Positions 23,301 to 32,528 of a DNA stretch of 36,629 nucleotides are shown here, in pieces. Location: NCBI GenBank assembly GCA_031288335.1, contig JAITRO010000098.1:1-36629 (forward strand), read 5' to 3'. The translations under genes were made by a program, and so were the position numbers. Source of the stretch: Synergistaceae bacterium (lineage in GTDB: Bacteria > Synergistota > Synergistia > Synergistales > Synergistaceae). Positions within the stretch are counted from its first letter, which is position 1; each line of letters opens with the position of its first letter. The notes under the pieces are model-generated. The model had not been told where the DNA came from and ran no database searches. It saw only the letters and a list, made by a program, of their open reading frames with translations.

Positions 23301-25421
23301 ATGTTTAAATTTCTGATAAAGCTGTTCTTCAAAATACTGTACAGACCGGAGGTCAGGCTGAAAACGCTTGATGCGGCTTTGAGGACGGGTGAAAGGGTGA
23401 TCCTGGCGCCGCACCACGCGTCATACCTGGATCCGCTGCTTTTTTCCCTCTTTTCCGGGCGGGAACCGATTGCCGTGATATCGCCTTCGACGGCGCGTCG
23501 GAAGTGGTTCCGGTATTTAAAATCGGCGTTCAATTACGCGGTGGTAGACCAAAACGACCCATTCGCGGTGAAGCATATCGACGCGCTGTGGAAGAAGGGT
23601 AATTTTTTGGTGCTATGTCCTGAGTCGGAGCCGACGACGAACGGCCTTATGATGAAGCTGTCCGACTCCGCGGTCGCCGCTATGGAGTCGAGCGGCGCGT
23701 GGATCGTGCCCGCCCGTGCGTGCAACATGCAGTTCACGCCGTTTTCCCGCATGAAGGAGCGGCTTGTGCGGAAAATAGCCCCGCGTGTCACTCTGCTCTC
23801 GGGGGAAGCCGAAAAATTGGACAAAAGCGGCGGCTTGGATAGGAATTACGTCCGCCGCCGCATAGAGCGCATGATAACCGACACCATGATGCTCGGCCTG
23901 TGGGACAAAAAACCACTCTTCGACACGCTTCTCGAACAGCGCCGCCTGTGGGGCGGCAAGCATGTCGTAGCCATAGAACCTGACGGCGTCAAGACCGACT
24001 GGAACAGATTCATAACGTTGGTATTGGTCATGCGCAAAATAACCGAATCGCTCGTCGCGCGCGACGCGCGGATGGGCATAATGATGCCGAACGCTGTCGC
24101 GACGCTCGCGATGATGATAGGAGCGCAGCGCGCCGACAGAGAGCCAGCAATGATAAATTACTCGATGGGCGCGCGTTCGCTGAAGGAGGCGTGCCGCATA
24201 GCAAAGGTCGGCGTGATCGTCACGAGCAGGCGCTTCGTGGAAGAAGGCAAGTTCCAGACTCTCGTCGACGCTCTGTCCGCGGACGGCATCGCGGTAAAGT
24301 ACATTGAAGACTTGGTCTCGGCCATCTCCGCCATTCAAAAACTATCCTGCGCTATCGCCGCCTGTTTCGCCCGCCCCGCGCCGGAGCCCGAAAAATACGC
24401 GGAACGCACGGCCATAGTACTTTTCACGTCAGGTTCAGAGGGAACGCCGAAGCCGGTGGCGCTGTCGTTTTTGAACGTACAGGCGAACACGGCACAGGTG
24501 CGCACAGCCCTCGATTTTCACGCGACCGACGTGCTGGTAGACGTAATGCCGATGTTCCACAGCTTCGGGCTCTGTACGGGGTCGATAATGCCGCTGTCCA
24601 CCGGCATGCCGATCGCCATTTACCCGACGCCGCTGCATTACAAGAAAATCCCTCAGTTCTCGTACGAGGTCAGGGGTACCGTACTTCTGGGCACCAACAC
24701 GTTTCTGGCCGGATACGCGAAGAACTCCGACCCGTTCGATTTCTTCGAGATGCGTTACGTGATATGCGGCGGCGACAAGCTCAAGGAAACAACAGCAAAG
24801 CTCTGGTCCGACAAATTCGGCATACAGGTGTTGGAAGGTTACGGCGTCACCGAATGCACCCCGGTGGTCGGCGTCAACAGGAAGTGCCGCAACAAGCCCG
24901 GTTCCATAGGTCTCGTTCTGGCGTGTACGAAGACGAGCCTTGTGCCGGTTGAGGGCATAGACGAGGGCGGTCGCCTGGTCGTGAGCGGTCCTAACGTCAT
25001 GAAGGGCTACATCAAGGCCGACGGTTCGATCGTCCCGCCTCCCGAGATCGGCTACGACACGGGAGACATAGTCACCATCGGCGACGACGGCTTCATCACG
25101 ATAATTGGCCGGGCAAAACGATTCGCCAAGATCGGCGGCGAGATGGTCTCGCTCGCGTACGTCGAGGAAGCGGTGCAGGAAGTGTGGCCTGACGAGCCGC
25201 ACGCGGCGGTGAGCGTGTCGGGTGACGACAGCAAGGGAGAGTCGATAGTGCTCCTGACCGAGCGCAAAAACGCCGACCGCGAGGAACTGCGCGCCGCCCT
25301 GATCAAAAACGGTATGGCTGAAATCGCGGTGCCGAAAAAAGTGATCGTGGTGGACGCTCTCCCAAGGATAGGCGTCGGAAAGGTGGACTACAGAGCCGCC
25401 GCAACCTTGGCGGCGGAGTGA
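23301..25421 (+). CDS. aas: Aas-like bifunctional acyltransferase / acyl-ACP synthetase
   Basis: This 706-residue protein resembles Aas, which re-acylates lysophospholipids using acyl-ACP formed by its own ligase domain at the inner membrane. The N-terminal PlsC-type domain (1-200) has the catalytic HX4D motif HHASYLD (H39, D44). The second conserved motif, usually PEGR, reads CPESEPTTNG (107-110), a clear change. The AMP-binding domain (about 210-706) has FTSGSEGTPKP (376-385), LEGYGVTECTPVVG, YDTGDIVTIGDDGF and the C-terminal GRAKRFAKIGGEMVSL and GVGKVDY with its lysine. Total length matches E. coli Aas (719). GAGGTGA precedes ATG 23301. Whether the acyltransferase is active with the altered motif is open; otherwise it could be an acyl-ACP synthetase with a lipid-binding domain. 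Confidence 0.88.
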   Translation: MFKFLIKLFFKILYRPEVRLKTLDAALRTGERVILAPHHASYLDPLLFSLFSGREPIAVISPSTARRKWFRYLKSAFNYAVVDQNDPFAVKHIDALWKKGNFLVLCPESEPTTNGLMMKLSDSAVAAMESSGAWIVPARACNMQFTPFSRMKERLVRKIAPRVTLLSGEAEKLDKSGGLDRNYVRRRIERMITDTMMLGLWDKKPLFDTLLEQRRLWGGKHVVAIEPDGVKTDWNRFITLVLVMRKITESLVARDARMGIMMPNAVATLAMMIGAQRADREPAMINYSMGARSLKEACRIAKVGVIVTSRRFVEEGKFQTLVDALSADGIAVKYIEDLVSAISAIQKLSCAIAACFARPAPEPEKYAERTAIVLFTSGSEGTPKPVALSFLNVQANTAQVRTALDFHATDVLVDVMPMFHSFGLCTGSIMPLSTGMPIAIYPTPLHYKKIPQFSYEVRGTVLLGTNTFLAGYAKNSDPFDFFEMRYVICGGDKLKETTAKLWSDKFGIQVLEGYGVTECTPVVGVNRKCRNKPGSIGLVLACTKTSLVPVEGIDEGGRLVVSGPNVMKGYIKADGSIVPPPEIGYDTGDIVTIGDDGFITIIGRAKRFAKIGGEMVSLAYVEEAVQEVWPDEPHAAVSVSGDDSKGESIVLLTERKNADREELRAALIKNGMAEIAVPKKVIVVDALPRIGVGKVDYRAAATLAAE

Positions 25422-25432
25422 ATTCGAAGTTT

Positions 25433-25556
25433 CTTGGGGCTCCGCCCCACACTCCGCAAGGGGGCGAACCCCCTTGACCCCCTTTAAGAGGGTGCGGGGA
25501 GCTTGCTCCCTGCCGGGGGGCGGGGCGGAGCCTCGCGGTTTAAATCCGTGAGTTTT
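25433..25556. repeat. Dispersed GC-rich intergenic repeat, family A copy 2
   Basis: This copy lies between convergent genes and aligns with the copy at 35.2 kb: CTTGGGGCTCCGCCCC, CCGCAAGGGGGCGAACCCCC, then AAGAGGGTGCGGGGAGC and CTCCCTGCCGG, ending GGCGGAGCCTCGCGG-TTTAAATCCGTGAGTTTT. Its right end runs into the last codons and stop of the chemotaxis receptor gene. Several arms are self-complementary, so it could fold and end transcripts from both sides. Confidence 0.8.
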
Positions 25557-27324
25557 TCGCCGCGAGAGATTTCCGCGGCAAGACGGGTTTTTGCTTGTTC
25601 GCGCCGTCGTCGTCCATTTTGAAGAACTCCAGCTCTTTCTGGAGGTCGAAAGAGAGGTGCGACAGGTTTTCAGCGTCGAGGGCCACTCTCTCGGAAGCCG
25701 ACGCGACTTCCGCCACGCTGTTCCTTATATTGTTGCTTACACTTGCGGAGCCGCCTATCTTTGCGGACATCCCCTGCACGGACTCCGCTATCTCCTCGCT
25801 CGACGCCGCCTGTTCCTGGGCCACTGCCGCCAGGTCTTGGGTTGCGATCGCTATTTCGCGAAGGTTTTCGAGCATTTTCGCTATCGCGTCTTCCGTATCG
25901 CTGGACAGCACTTTGACGTTGTCGCATGAAACGGCGTTGTCCTGAGCGTATTGGGTTATCGTGGCGAGTTCGGACGTGATGGCGCTCGCGAGTCCCTCGA
26001 TGTTTTTCGCCGCCGCGTTGCTGTCCTCGGCCAATTTTCGCACTTCTTCGGCCACCACAGCGAAACCGCGTCCCGTTTCGCCGGCGCGGGCGGCCTCAAT
26101 CGCCGCGTTCAGAGCGAGCAGGTTCGTCTGGTCGGCTATGCTTCCTATCTGCTTGACGAAACTCTGTATCTGCCGCGTCCTGTCGCTGAGTTTCAAAACG
26201 GCTCCGGACGAGGCCGCGGCTCTTTCCGACACGTCGTTTATTCCATCGACCACATTGTGTACCGCGTGCTTTCCGTTTTCACCCGCCGCCATTGCGTCGG
26301 TGACCTTGCGCGCTATGTCGGTGCCCTTCTCGGCCGTAGTCTGAGCGCCTGCCGCGACTTCCTCGACTGAGGCGTTGACCTCTTCGCCGGCCGAGGCCAA
26401 GGTCGACATATTCGAACTCAATTCCTCGACGTTGCTCCGGAATTCCTCCACCGACGCGTTGGTTTCCTGCGCCATGGACGAAAAATTCTGCGCCGCGTCG
26501 GCGATGTGCATCCCGGAATCCTGTACCATGGATACCACCCGCCGCAATGTTTTGACCATTTCATCGAGAGCCCGGCTCATAAGAGATATCGCGTCCCTGC
26601 CTGGGTCAGCGAAATCGACCGACAGATCGCCGTTCGAGAATGCGCCGATCTTCTCCCTTATCACGGCGACGGGCTTGGTTATCATCTTCGATACGATCAG
26701 GCTGAAGATGATGGACAATATCACCGCCATGAGGGATATAGCGCAGCTCGTGAGAATGGCCGTGTTGGATTGTCTCAAGACTTCAGTCCCTGTGATGTCG
26801 GCCATTTTCACGAGATATTCCGACAGTTTGCGCAGCTTCAAGTTGTATTCCACTGCTATGGGTTCCAGCTCCGTCAGAAGTTTTTTCTCAGCCACGTCAT
26901 TTTCATATCGCAGGGCAGCTTCCATGACCTCGTTTTGTTCCCTGGCGAGTTCGTCTTTCAAATTTTCCACGTCGTTGAGGTAACCTCTGGTAGTTTCGTC
27001 CAACTGGAGCTTTGCGAATTTGCCCAGAAACTCTGCGTTCTGTTTGCGTCTTGCCTCGACTTCCGCATGGAGCTCTCTCATTTCATCTCCGTCGTTGATC
27101 AATATCATCTTGAAGATCGAGCGCTGCGCCGCGTTCAGGTTAGATCTGGCCTGCATCAGGTCGGTTGATTGCGAGAATACATTTTCGTAGGCGCTTTCAA
27201 AGTTGTAAGCGTTTTGCGACGATGTTTGGTAGTTGAACACGGTGCTGAGCAGCAGCAGGCACAGCGGCAAACCAACGAGAAAACTCAGCTTGGTCTTAAT
27301 GCTCTTGTTTTTTAACCATCTCAT
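25540..27324 (-). CDS. Methyl-accepting chemotaxis protein
   Basis: This 594-residue inner-membrane receptor senses a periplasmic signal and controls CheA. TM1 lies at about 14-29 ([16 protein letters not shown]), followed by a helical periplasmic domain of the 4-helix-bundle type (about 30-188). TM2 (about 190-211, [20 protein letters not shown]) leads to a HAMP domain ([20 protein letters not shown]). The cytoplasmic coiled coil has the conserved hairpin tip [20 protein letters not shown] and [18 protein letters not shown]. No C-terminal CheR-binding pentapeptide is seen. CCGAGGAG precedes ATG 27324. The last residues (NSRI) and the TAA stop lie in repeat A copy 2. The ligand is unknown and no other chemotaxis gene is nearby. 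Confidence 0.96.
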   Translation of the reverse strand: MRWLKNKSIKTKLSFLVGLPLCLLLLSTVFNYQTSSQNAYNFESAYENVFSQSTDLMQARSNLNAAQRSIFKMILINDGDEMRELHAEVEARRKQNAEFLGKFAKLQLDETTRGYLNDVENLKDELAREQNEVMEAALRYENDVAEKKLLTELEPIAVEYNLKLRKLSEYLVKMADITGTEVLRQSNTAILTSCAISLMAVILSIIFSLIVSKMITKPVAVIREKIGAFSNGDLSVDFADPGRDAISLMSRALDEMVKTLRRVVSMVQDSGMHIADAAQNFSSMAQETNASVEEFRSNVEELSSNMSTLASAGEEVNASVEEVAAGAQTTAEKGTDIARKVTDAMAAGENGKHAVHNVVDGINDVSERAAASSGAVLKLSDRTRQIQSFVKQIGSIADQTNLLALNAAIEAARAGETGRGFAVVAEEVRKLAEDSNAAAKNIEGLASAITSELATITQYAQDNAVSCDNVKVLSSDTEDAIAKMLENLREIAIATQDLAAVAQEQAASSEEIAESVQGMSAKIGGSASVSNNIRNSVAEVASASERVALDAENLSHLSFDLQKELEFFKMDDDGANKQKPVLPRKSLAAKNSRI

Positions 27325-28408
27325 AGTAATTTCTCCTCGGGATTTTATTCGTTATTTCAGATTTAATAACGCCCCTCACAATAAAATTAATTATTTTTAT
27401 TGCGCAGTCAAGTTAAGATTATCATAGTTAGAAAACAAAGGAGTAAATCGGTAAAAATAACCATTTTTTGATAGTTGATTTATTACAAAAAGCAATTTGT
27501 AGGTTAAATTAAAAGTTTTACAAAATTATCGATCCTCCGCTGATAACATCTCGGTGCTCCGCTTCGAATCCTGCAAGTGCAGTACAAATGGATCGGGAAG
27601 CAGCACAAACAAGGAATCAAGCGCAGACGAGTAAATCAGGCATAAGAAGAAGATTACCGGCATAAAATGAAAGCTCCATACTTTTGTTGAGATAACTTGG
27701 ATTGAACGCGGCGGCACGAAAAAACGGCGGGTAGTAAAACACCTGCCGTTAGTGTTTATATCCCACTCCGCCATATAGGGAAATTTGATATAATTTATGA
27801 ACTCATCTTTCGCAGCAGCTGAACAGCGCCTGCCGTTTTGCGCGATCCTGTTCAACCAACATATCCCAAAAACAATCTCTCAGTTTGCTGATCGACCTGT
27901 TCAGGTTTGCCTTCCTCGGATATTTCAGCTCCTTTCCCTTGTCGTTACTAGCTATTTCATCGTTTGCTATCGAAGCGTGCGCAAACGTCATGTTCAATAA
28001 GAATTTTGTATTTTGGCGTGGTGGGATCATTTGCGGCAATCTGGGCAACGTCGTCTACATAGCCCCTTATAATCCATATCCATATAAAAATGAACGCATC
28101 ACATTCAGCGTCCGTCCACTGTGCTGTAATAAAACAGCGTTTCTGCAGAAAATTATTGATAAAATAGCGCTTGCTATGGTATATTGATAACAGTTAAAGG
28201 CAAGAGAGTATCGCCTACAAGTTAATGTAGTGTGGAACGTTGATTTATTCGAAACCGGAGGGCGTAATCGTCACCAAGTGCGGCAAGATAATCAAATTTG
28301 GAAAGGATTTGTGATATTTGATCAGGTGTTTGCTTTTGAGAATGCTTTAATTGTCGGAGTTTCAGAGCTTTTGAGGACACTCAACATATTTAAACGGAGG
28401 TATGAATA
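27325..28408. other. AT-rich stretch without a convincing gene
   Basis: This 1.1-kb gap is visibly richer in A and T than its neighbours. Open frames on both strands are short, overlap each other in several frames and lack family signals: two on the minus strand (27855-27526 and 28048-27803) and one on the plus strand (27885-28187). A minus-strand frame reading ...QWTDAECDAF... and ...GYVDDVAQIAAND... has no start and ends in stops, so it may be a decayed gene. A palindrome CAATAAAA-N7-TTTTTATTG lies near 27379, close to the receptor promoter region. The stretch may be an old insertion or remnant; that is inference. Confidence 0.45.
28156..28185 (+). promoter_or_regulatory. Candidate promoter for the MBG-repeat protein gene
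   Basis: TTGATA (28156-28161) and TATATT (28180-28185) are separated by 18 bases. Transcription from here would give a leader of about 215 bases before the gene at 28409. Given the AT-rich context such matches occur by chance more often, so the call is weak. Confidence 0.3.
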
Positions 28409-29614
28409 ATGAATGTAGTAAATATGCCATGGAAAACAAAATTGATCATGACAATGGCGTTGACTCTGGTATTGATACTGGCTTTCAGTGCTGCCGCATG
28501 CGCCGAAACAGATGCGGATCCCAAAGACGTCTTTGTCAAAATGCCCACAGCAAAGGATTTAACCAAAGAATACGACGGTAAACAACCGGCTTGGGTCGAG
28601 TTTGGTTATGATATCAACGCTGAAGCCACGCTTTGGGTAAATGATAAATCCAAAGGTGAAGACGGTTTGGGTCTGGTCTGGCTGGATATCTACCGCTGGA
28701 ATGAAACAACCGGTACTTACGAAGAATATGACATGGGCCGTTACCCTGGTAATATGGAGGGACCGGGTTTTAACATGGAAAAAGCCGGTTTCTTCAATTA
28801 CGGTCCGCGTTACGGCGCGCGCTATTACAGCGAAAAAACCATTTTTCCCGGCAAATATAAAGCTGTTTGGCTTATTCCCATCTACGGCACGAACACAGAA
28901 AATTATAATGTATATGATTACGTGGAATATGAAGTTGAGTTCGAGATCACAGAGCCCGGCATCTTTACCGCCGTGCCCGAGTTGAGCGGCAATGCCGGCG
29001 GGAAGCCTGTCGAAGCGCCGAAACCGGCTTATGATCTTTCAAAAATAGGCTACAATGGCAATACCGATGACGTTGAAACAAAAATATACTGGTATAAATT
29101 CGACGCGGAAAAAGAAGACTATGCCGGCGGTGAAGCGTTAGAAAGCGCTCCCGGTGAACCCGGCAAATATGTTTATCGCCTGCGGGTGACGGACGGCAAA
29201 AACCTGGACGAAAATCTGTATGCCGAATTTGAATTGACTGACCCTAATAAAGTGGAACTATTTTACGACGCGCGATATGCCGATATCTTTGTATTGCCGC
29301 CGAATGATCCCAGCAAAGTATATGACGGCAGGCCCGTTACCTTCGAAGATATGGGGCTGAAAATTGATCTTTCCCGCATCGGCAGGCAAGATACCAGAGC
29401 GGAAGACATATGGTACGAATATATTTGGTATGAACCGAACCGCTACGGCAAATATACGGATGCCATCAGGGAATTCCAGGGCAAAGAAACCGGCCCAACG
29501 GAACCCGGCACTTACCGTTTCCAATGGGGCGTGCACGGTCCGGACGACTCTTTTGAAGGACATATTTATATCTTATTTACGATCAGCGAAGCCTCGCCTG
29601 AGAACGCGCCGTGA
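28409..29614 (+). CDS. Secreted MBG-like repeat protein
   Basis: This 401-residue exported protein has a signal peptide (MTMALTLVLILAFSAAACAE) and three strand-rich modules that resemble MBG/Ig-like repeats. Module 1 (about 42-190) starts TAKDLTKEYDGKQPAWVEFG; module 2 (about 208-282) has YDLSKIGYNG and PGEPGKYVYRLRVTDGKN; module 3 (about 297-396) has DPSKVYDGRPVTFEDMG and PTEPGTYRFQWGVHG. The YDG and PG-Y motifs recur in each, as in repeat adhesins and surface proteins. No anchor or catalytic motif is seen, so a periplasmic or surface binding role is inferred. CGGAGG lies 8 bases before ATG 28409. Base composition is lower in GC than neighbouring genes, suggesting acquisition. The dpp operon starts 45 bp after it. 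Confidence 0.8.
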   Translation: MNVVNMPWKTKLIMTMALTLVLILAFSAAACAETDADPKDVFVKMPTAKDLTKEYDGKQPAWVEFGYDINAEATLWVNDKSKGEDGLGLVWLDIYRWNETTGTYEEYDMGRYPGNMEGPGFNMEKAGFFNYGPRYGARYYSEKTIFPGKYKAVWLIPIYGTNTENYNVYDYVEYEVEFEITEPGIFTAVPELSGNAGGKPVEAPKPAYDLSKIGYNGNTDDVETKIYWYKFDAEKEDYAGGEALESAPGEPGKYVYRLRVTDGKNLDENLYAEFELTDPNKVELFYDARYADIFVLPPNDPSKVYDGRPVTFEDMGLKIDLSRIGRQDTRAEDIWYEYIWYEPNRYGKYTDAIREFQGKETGPTEPGTYRFQWGVHGPDDSFEGHIYILFTISEASPENAP

Positions 29615-29659
29615 CGGAGCCGCAAACCGCTCAATAACGCGCCATTGGAGGAACCCGCT

Positions 29660-30589
29660 ATGCTTAGATATATCTTGAAACGCATGGTTATTTCATTTTT
29701 TACCATAATGCTTCTTGTCACGGTCGTTTTCTTTCTCATACGCGCCATGCCTGGAGAGCCGTTTCTGAGCGATAAACTCACGCCTGAAATTCGCATGAAC
29801 ATGGTGCGTTACTATGGATTCGACAAACCGCTGTATGTCCAATATCTGTCTTATATAAAAAATCTCCTGCGCGGCGATCTCGGCGTCTCCATGCACTACA
29901 ACGGCATACCTGTGGCGAAGATAATCGGAGACTCGTTTCCCTTTTCGGCAAGCCTCGGGGTTAGGGCGCTCGGGCTCGCCGTAATTGTCGGGATAACGCT
30001 CGGCATCGTGTCGGCACTGAACCGGGGGCGTTTTCTCGATTATTTCTGCGTGGTGGCGGCGATACTCGGCGTGTCGCTGCCGGATTTCGTCACCGGCTAT
30101 CTTCTGCAATACGTTTTTTCGATAAAGCTCAAACTGCTCCCCATAGCGATGTGGCGCGGCTTCAAATACACCGTGCTTCCGACGTTCGCGCTGTCGTTTT
30201 ACACTACGGCACTTTTGACCAGAATGATGAGGGCCAGTATGCTGGACGTTACGACGCAGGACTACATCAAAGTCGCGCGGGCCAAAGGGCTGGGGACGTT
30301 TCAGATAGTGATGCGGCATCAGCTGCGCAACGCCATACTGCCGGTCATAACGATACTCGGCCCGATTACCGCGGCTATTTTGACCGGAACGTTCATCATA
30401 GAGTCCATATACGCCATACCGGGTATGGGGAAATTTTACGTGAACGGCATACAAAACCTGGACTACTCGCAGGTATTGGGGCTGACCGTCTTTTACGGCG
30501 CGTTCCTCGTCATCGCCAACTTCGCGGTCGACATACTGTACGGTGTGGTGGATCCGCGCATTCGTGCCGACAGGAGGGATGAACGCTGA
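29660..30589 (+). CDS. dppB: Peptide ABC transporter permease, DppB/OppB family
   Basis: This 309-residue inner-membrane protein forms half of the channel of a di/oligopeptide importer. It begins MLRYILKRMVISFFTIML, the usual first membrane segment, followed by RAMPGEPF and the long periplasmic loop with YGFDKPLYVQYLSYIKNLLRG. The EAA loop that contacts the ATPases reads ARAKGLGTFQIVMRHQLRNA, and ESIYAIPGMGKF follows. About six membrane segments are present. The start is ATG 29660 with TTGGAGGA upstream; an earlier in-frame TTG overlaps that ribosome site. The gene overlaps dppC by one base (TGATG). The order dppB-C-D-F-A differs from the E. coli order dppABCDF. Confidence 0.95.
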   Translation: MLRYILKRMVISFFTIMLLVTVVFFLIRAMPGEPFLSDKLTPEIRMNMVRYYGFDKPLYVQYLSYIKNLLRGDLGVSMHYNGIPVAKIIGDSFPFSASLGVRALGLAVIVGITLGIVSALNRGRFLDYFCVVAAILGVSLPDFVTGYLLQYVFSIKLKLLPIAMWRGFKYTVLPTFALSFYTTALLTRMMRASMLDVTTQDYIKVARAKGLGTFQIVMRHQLRNAILPVITILGPITAAILTGTFIIESIYAIPGMGKFYVNGIQNLDYSQVLGLTVFYGAFLVIANFAVDILYGVVDPRIRADRRDER

Positions 30590-31506
30590 TGGAACCCGCG
30601 CCCGAGATGTTCGCTCCCACGCAAAGGGAGACGTCGGATCAGGGCGGGGCGATCGTCAGACCGTCGCTTTCGTATTGGCAGGACGCGTGGATGCGCCTCC
30701 GAAGCAACAAAATCGCCAGCCTCGGCATGATCATACTGGCTTTATATGTGATGATGGCGATAACGGTTCCCATATTCTCCGCCACAGACTACACCGGCAT
30801 CGATTCGGCGCTGATAGACGCGCCTCCGTCGGATGGACACTGGTTCGGCACGGACACGCTCGGGCGGGACATGTGGACTCGCACGTGGATCGGGGCACGC
30901 GTGTCGCTCTCGATAGGCATTATGGCGGCGTCGATAAACGCCGTCATCGGCGTGATAATAGGCGGCATCTCCGGCTACTTCGGCGGCCGGCTGGACATGG
31001 CCGTGATGAGGCTGCTGGACGTGGTGAGCGGGATTCCCTATCTCATAGTGGCGATATTGGTGATGGTGATCATGGGCGAGGGAATAGCTCCGCTCATAGT
31101 AGCCATGATAGCGGTCGGCTGGGTCGGCTCCGCGCGCCTGGTGCGCGGGCAGGTGCTTCAGCTCAAAAATCAGGAGTACGTGCTCGCAGCCCAAAAACTC
31201 GGAGCCTCGCACATGCGCATCATCTTCCGCCACCTGATACCCAACACCATCGGCCTGATCCTGACGAACGTGACCATGGCCGTCCCCTATTCCATCTTCA
31301 CCGAGGCTTTTTTGAGCTACATAGGGCTTGGCATACAGCCGCCGGGCGTGAGCTGGGGGCTGCTCGCCCGCTACGGTTCGCAGTCGTTCCGTTTCGCGCC
31401 GTGGCAGCTTTTCATACCATCGTTTTTCATCGGGACGACCATGCTGTCGCTGTACCTCCTGGGCGACGGCCTGCGCGACGCGCTCGATCCGAAACTGCGG
31501 AGCTGA
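30589..31506 (+). CDS. dppC: Peptide ABC transporter permease, DppC/OppC family
   Basis: This 305-residue inner-membrane protein is the second permease of the peptide importer. After a cytoplasmic tail of about 40 residues comes the first membrane segment (IASLGMIILALYVMMAITV), then the family motif HWFGTDTLGRDMWTRTWIGA and GYFGGRLDMAVMRLLDVVSG. The EAA loop reads LAAQKLGASHMRIIFRHLIP, followed by EAFLSYIGLGIQPPGVSWG near the end. Length and motifs are complete. It is translated from ATG 30589 overlapping the dppB stop, and dppD begins 4 bp after its stop. Confidence 0.95.
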   Translation: MEPAPEMFAPTQRETSDQGGAIVRPSLSYWQDAWMRLRSNKIASLGMIILALYVMMAITVPIFSATDYTGIDSALIDAPPSDGHWFGTDTLGRDMWTRTWIGARVSLSIGIMAASINAVIGVIIGGISGYFGGRLDMAVMRLLDVVSGIPYLIVAILVMVIMGEGIAPLIVAMIAVGWVGSARLVRGQVLQLKNQEYVLAAQKLGASHMRIIFRHLIPNTIGLILTNVTMAVPYSIFTEAFLSYIGLGIQPPGVSWGLLARYGSQSFRFAPWQLFIPSFFIGTTMLSLYLLGDGLRDALDPKLRS

Positions 31507-31510
31507 CGCG

Positions 31511-32528
31511 ATGCTGCTGGATATCCGGGGGCTGCGCGTCTCATTTCGCACATACGGAGGCTCGGTCAAAGCGGTGCGCGGCGTCGACCTGTCCATAAAG
31601 CGGGGCGAATCGCTCGCCGTAGTCGGCGAATCCGGCTGCGGCAAGAGCGTGACGGCACAGGCCATAATGCGCCTGCTGCCCCCGCAGGCCGAGATAACGG
31701 GCTCGATCGGAATGGACGGCACAGATCTGCTGACGCTGCCCGAAAAAAAAAATGAAGAACGTCCGCGGAGGCAGTGTGGGTATGATATTTCAGGACCCTA
31801 TGACCTCGCTCGATCCCACCATGCAGATAGGCAAACAGATAATGGAGGGCCTGCGGATTCACGACCGGAAGATGAAGCGCCGCGAGGCGGAGGCCAGGGT
31901 CGTCGAGATGCTCGGCATGGTTGGCATATCGCGCCCGGAGGCCCAGTTCAGGCGTTACGCCTACGAACTCAGCGGCGGCATGAGGCAGCGCGTGGTGATA
32001 GCTATGGCCATAGTGTGCGGGCCCAGGCTCTTGATAGCGGACGAGCCGACTACCGCCCTCGACGTCACCACGCAGGCGCAGATTCTCGACCTCATACGCT
32101 CTTTGAAGGCGACGTTGAAAACCTCCGTGATGCTGATAACCCACGACATGGGCGTGGTGGCGAACATGGCCGACAAAATAGCCGTGTTCTACGCGGGGCA
32201 GATAGTGGAGGAGGGCGCCGCGGATGACGTGTTCGGCAATCCCTCGCATCCTTACACGTCCGCTCTCATGGCCTTCCGCCCGAGACTCGACCGGGACAGG
32301 AACCAGAAACTCGCCGCGATCGGAGGCGCTCCTCCCGACCTTTTCGCACCTCCTCCGGGATGCGTTTTTTTCGACAGATGCGCCGTGCCGATGGAGATAT
32401 GCAGGGACAATCCCCCGCCGTTTTTCGAGACGGGCGGCCGCGAACACAGATCTTTGTGCTGGCTTCACCACGAATTCGGCGCGGCGAGAAAAGACGAGTG
32501 GGCGAGCATGGGAGCCGCCGAGCTATGA
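31511..32528 (+). pseudogene. dppD: Peptide ABC transporter ATPase DppD, interrupted by a frameshift at a run of ten A
   Basis: The gene encodes the first ATPase of the peptide importer but in two frames. The first frame (31511 on) covers Walker A VGESGCGKSVTAQAIM and runs to LLTLPEK. The second frame covers the rest: VGMIFQDPMTSLDPT, signature LSGGMRQRVVIAMA, Walker B LLIADEPTTALD and the C-terminal Cys motif (CVFFDRCAVPMEIC). The frames meet at ten A in a row (31743-31752); with nine A the protein would read LPEKKMKNVRGG, matching the usual sequence. So it is either a true one-base mutation, slippage-controlled expression or a sequencing error. dppF starts within its stop (ATGA). Apart from the shift all motifs are intact, which argues against old decay. 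Confidence 0.85.

Noticed and set aside
27526-28048. Two minus-strand frames that resemble, in composition, the basic end of transposases.
   Set aside because: No catalytic motif, terminal inverted repeats or target duplication could be seen; described only as an AT-rich stretch.
28232-28409. Short open frame (about 59 residues from a GTG) ending just at the MBG-repeat protein start.
   Set aside because: No Shine-Dalgarno or family signal; it overlaps the ribosome site of the real gene, so it is probably chance.
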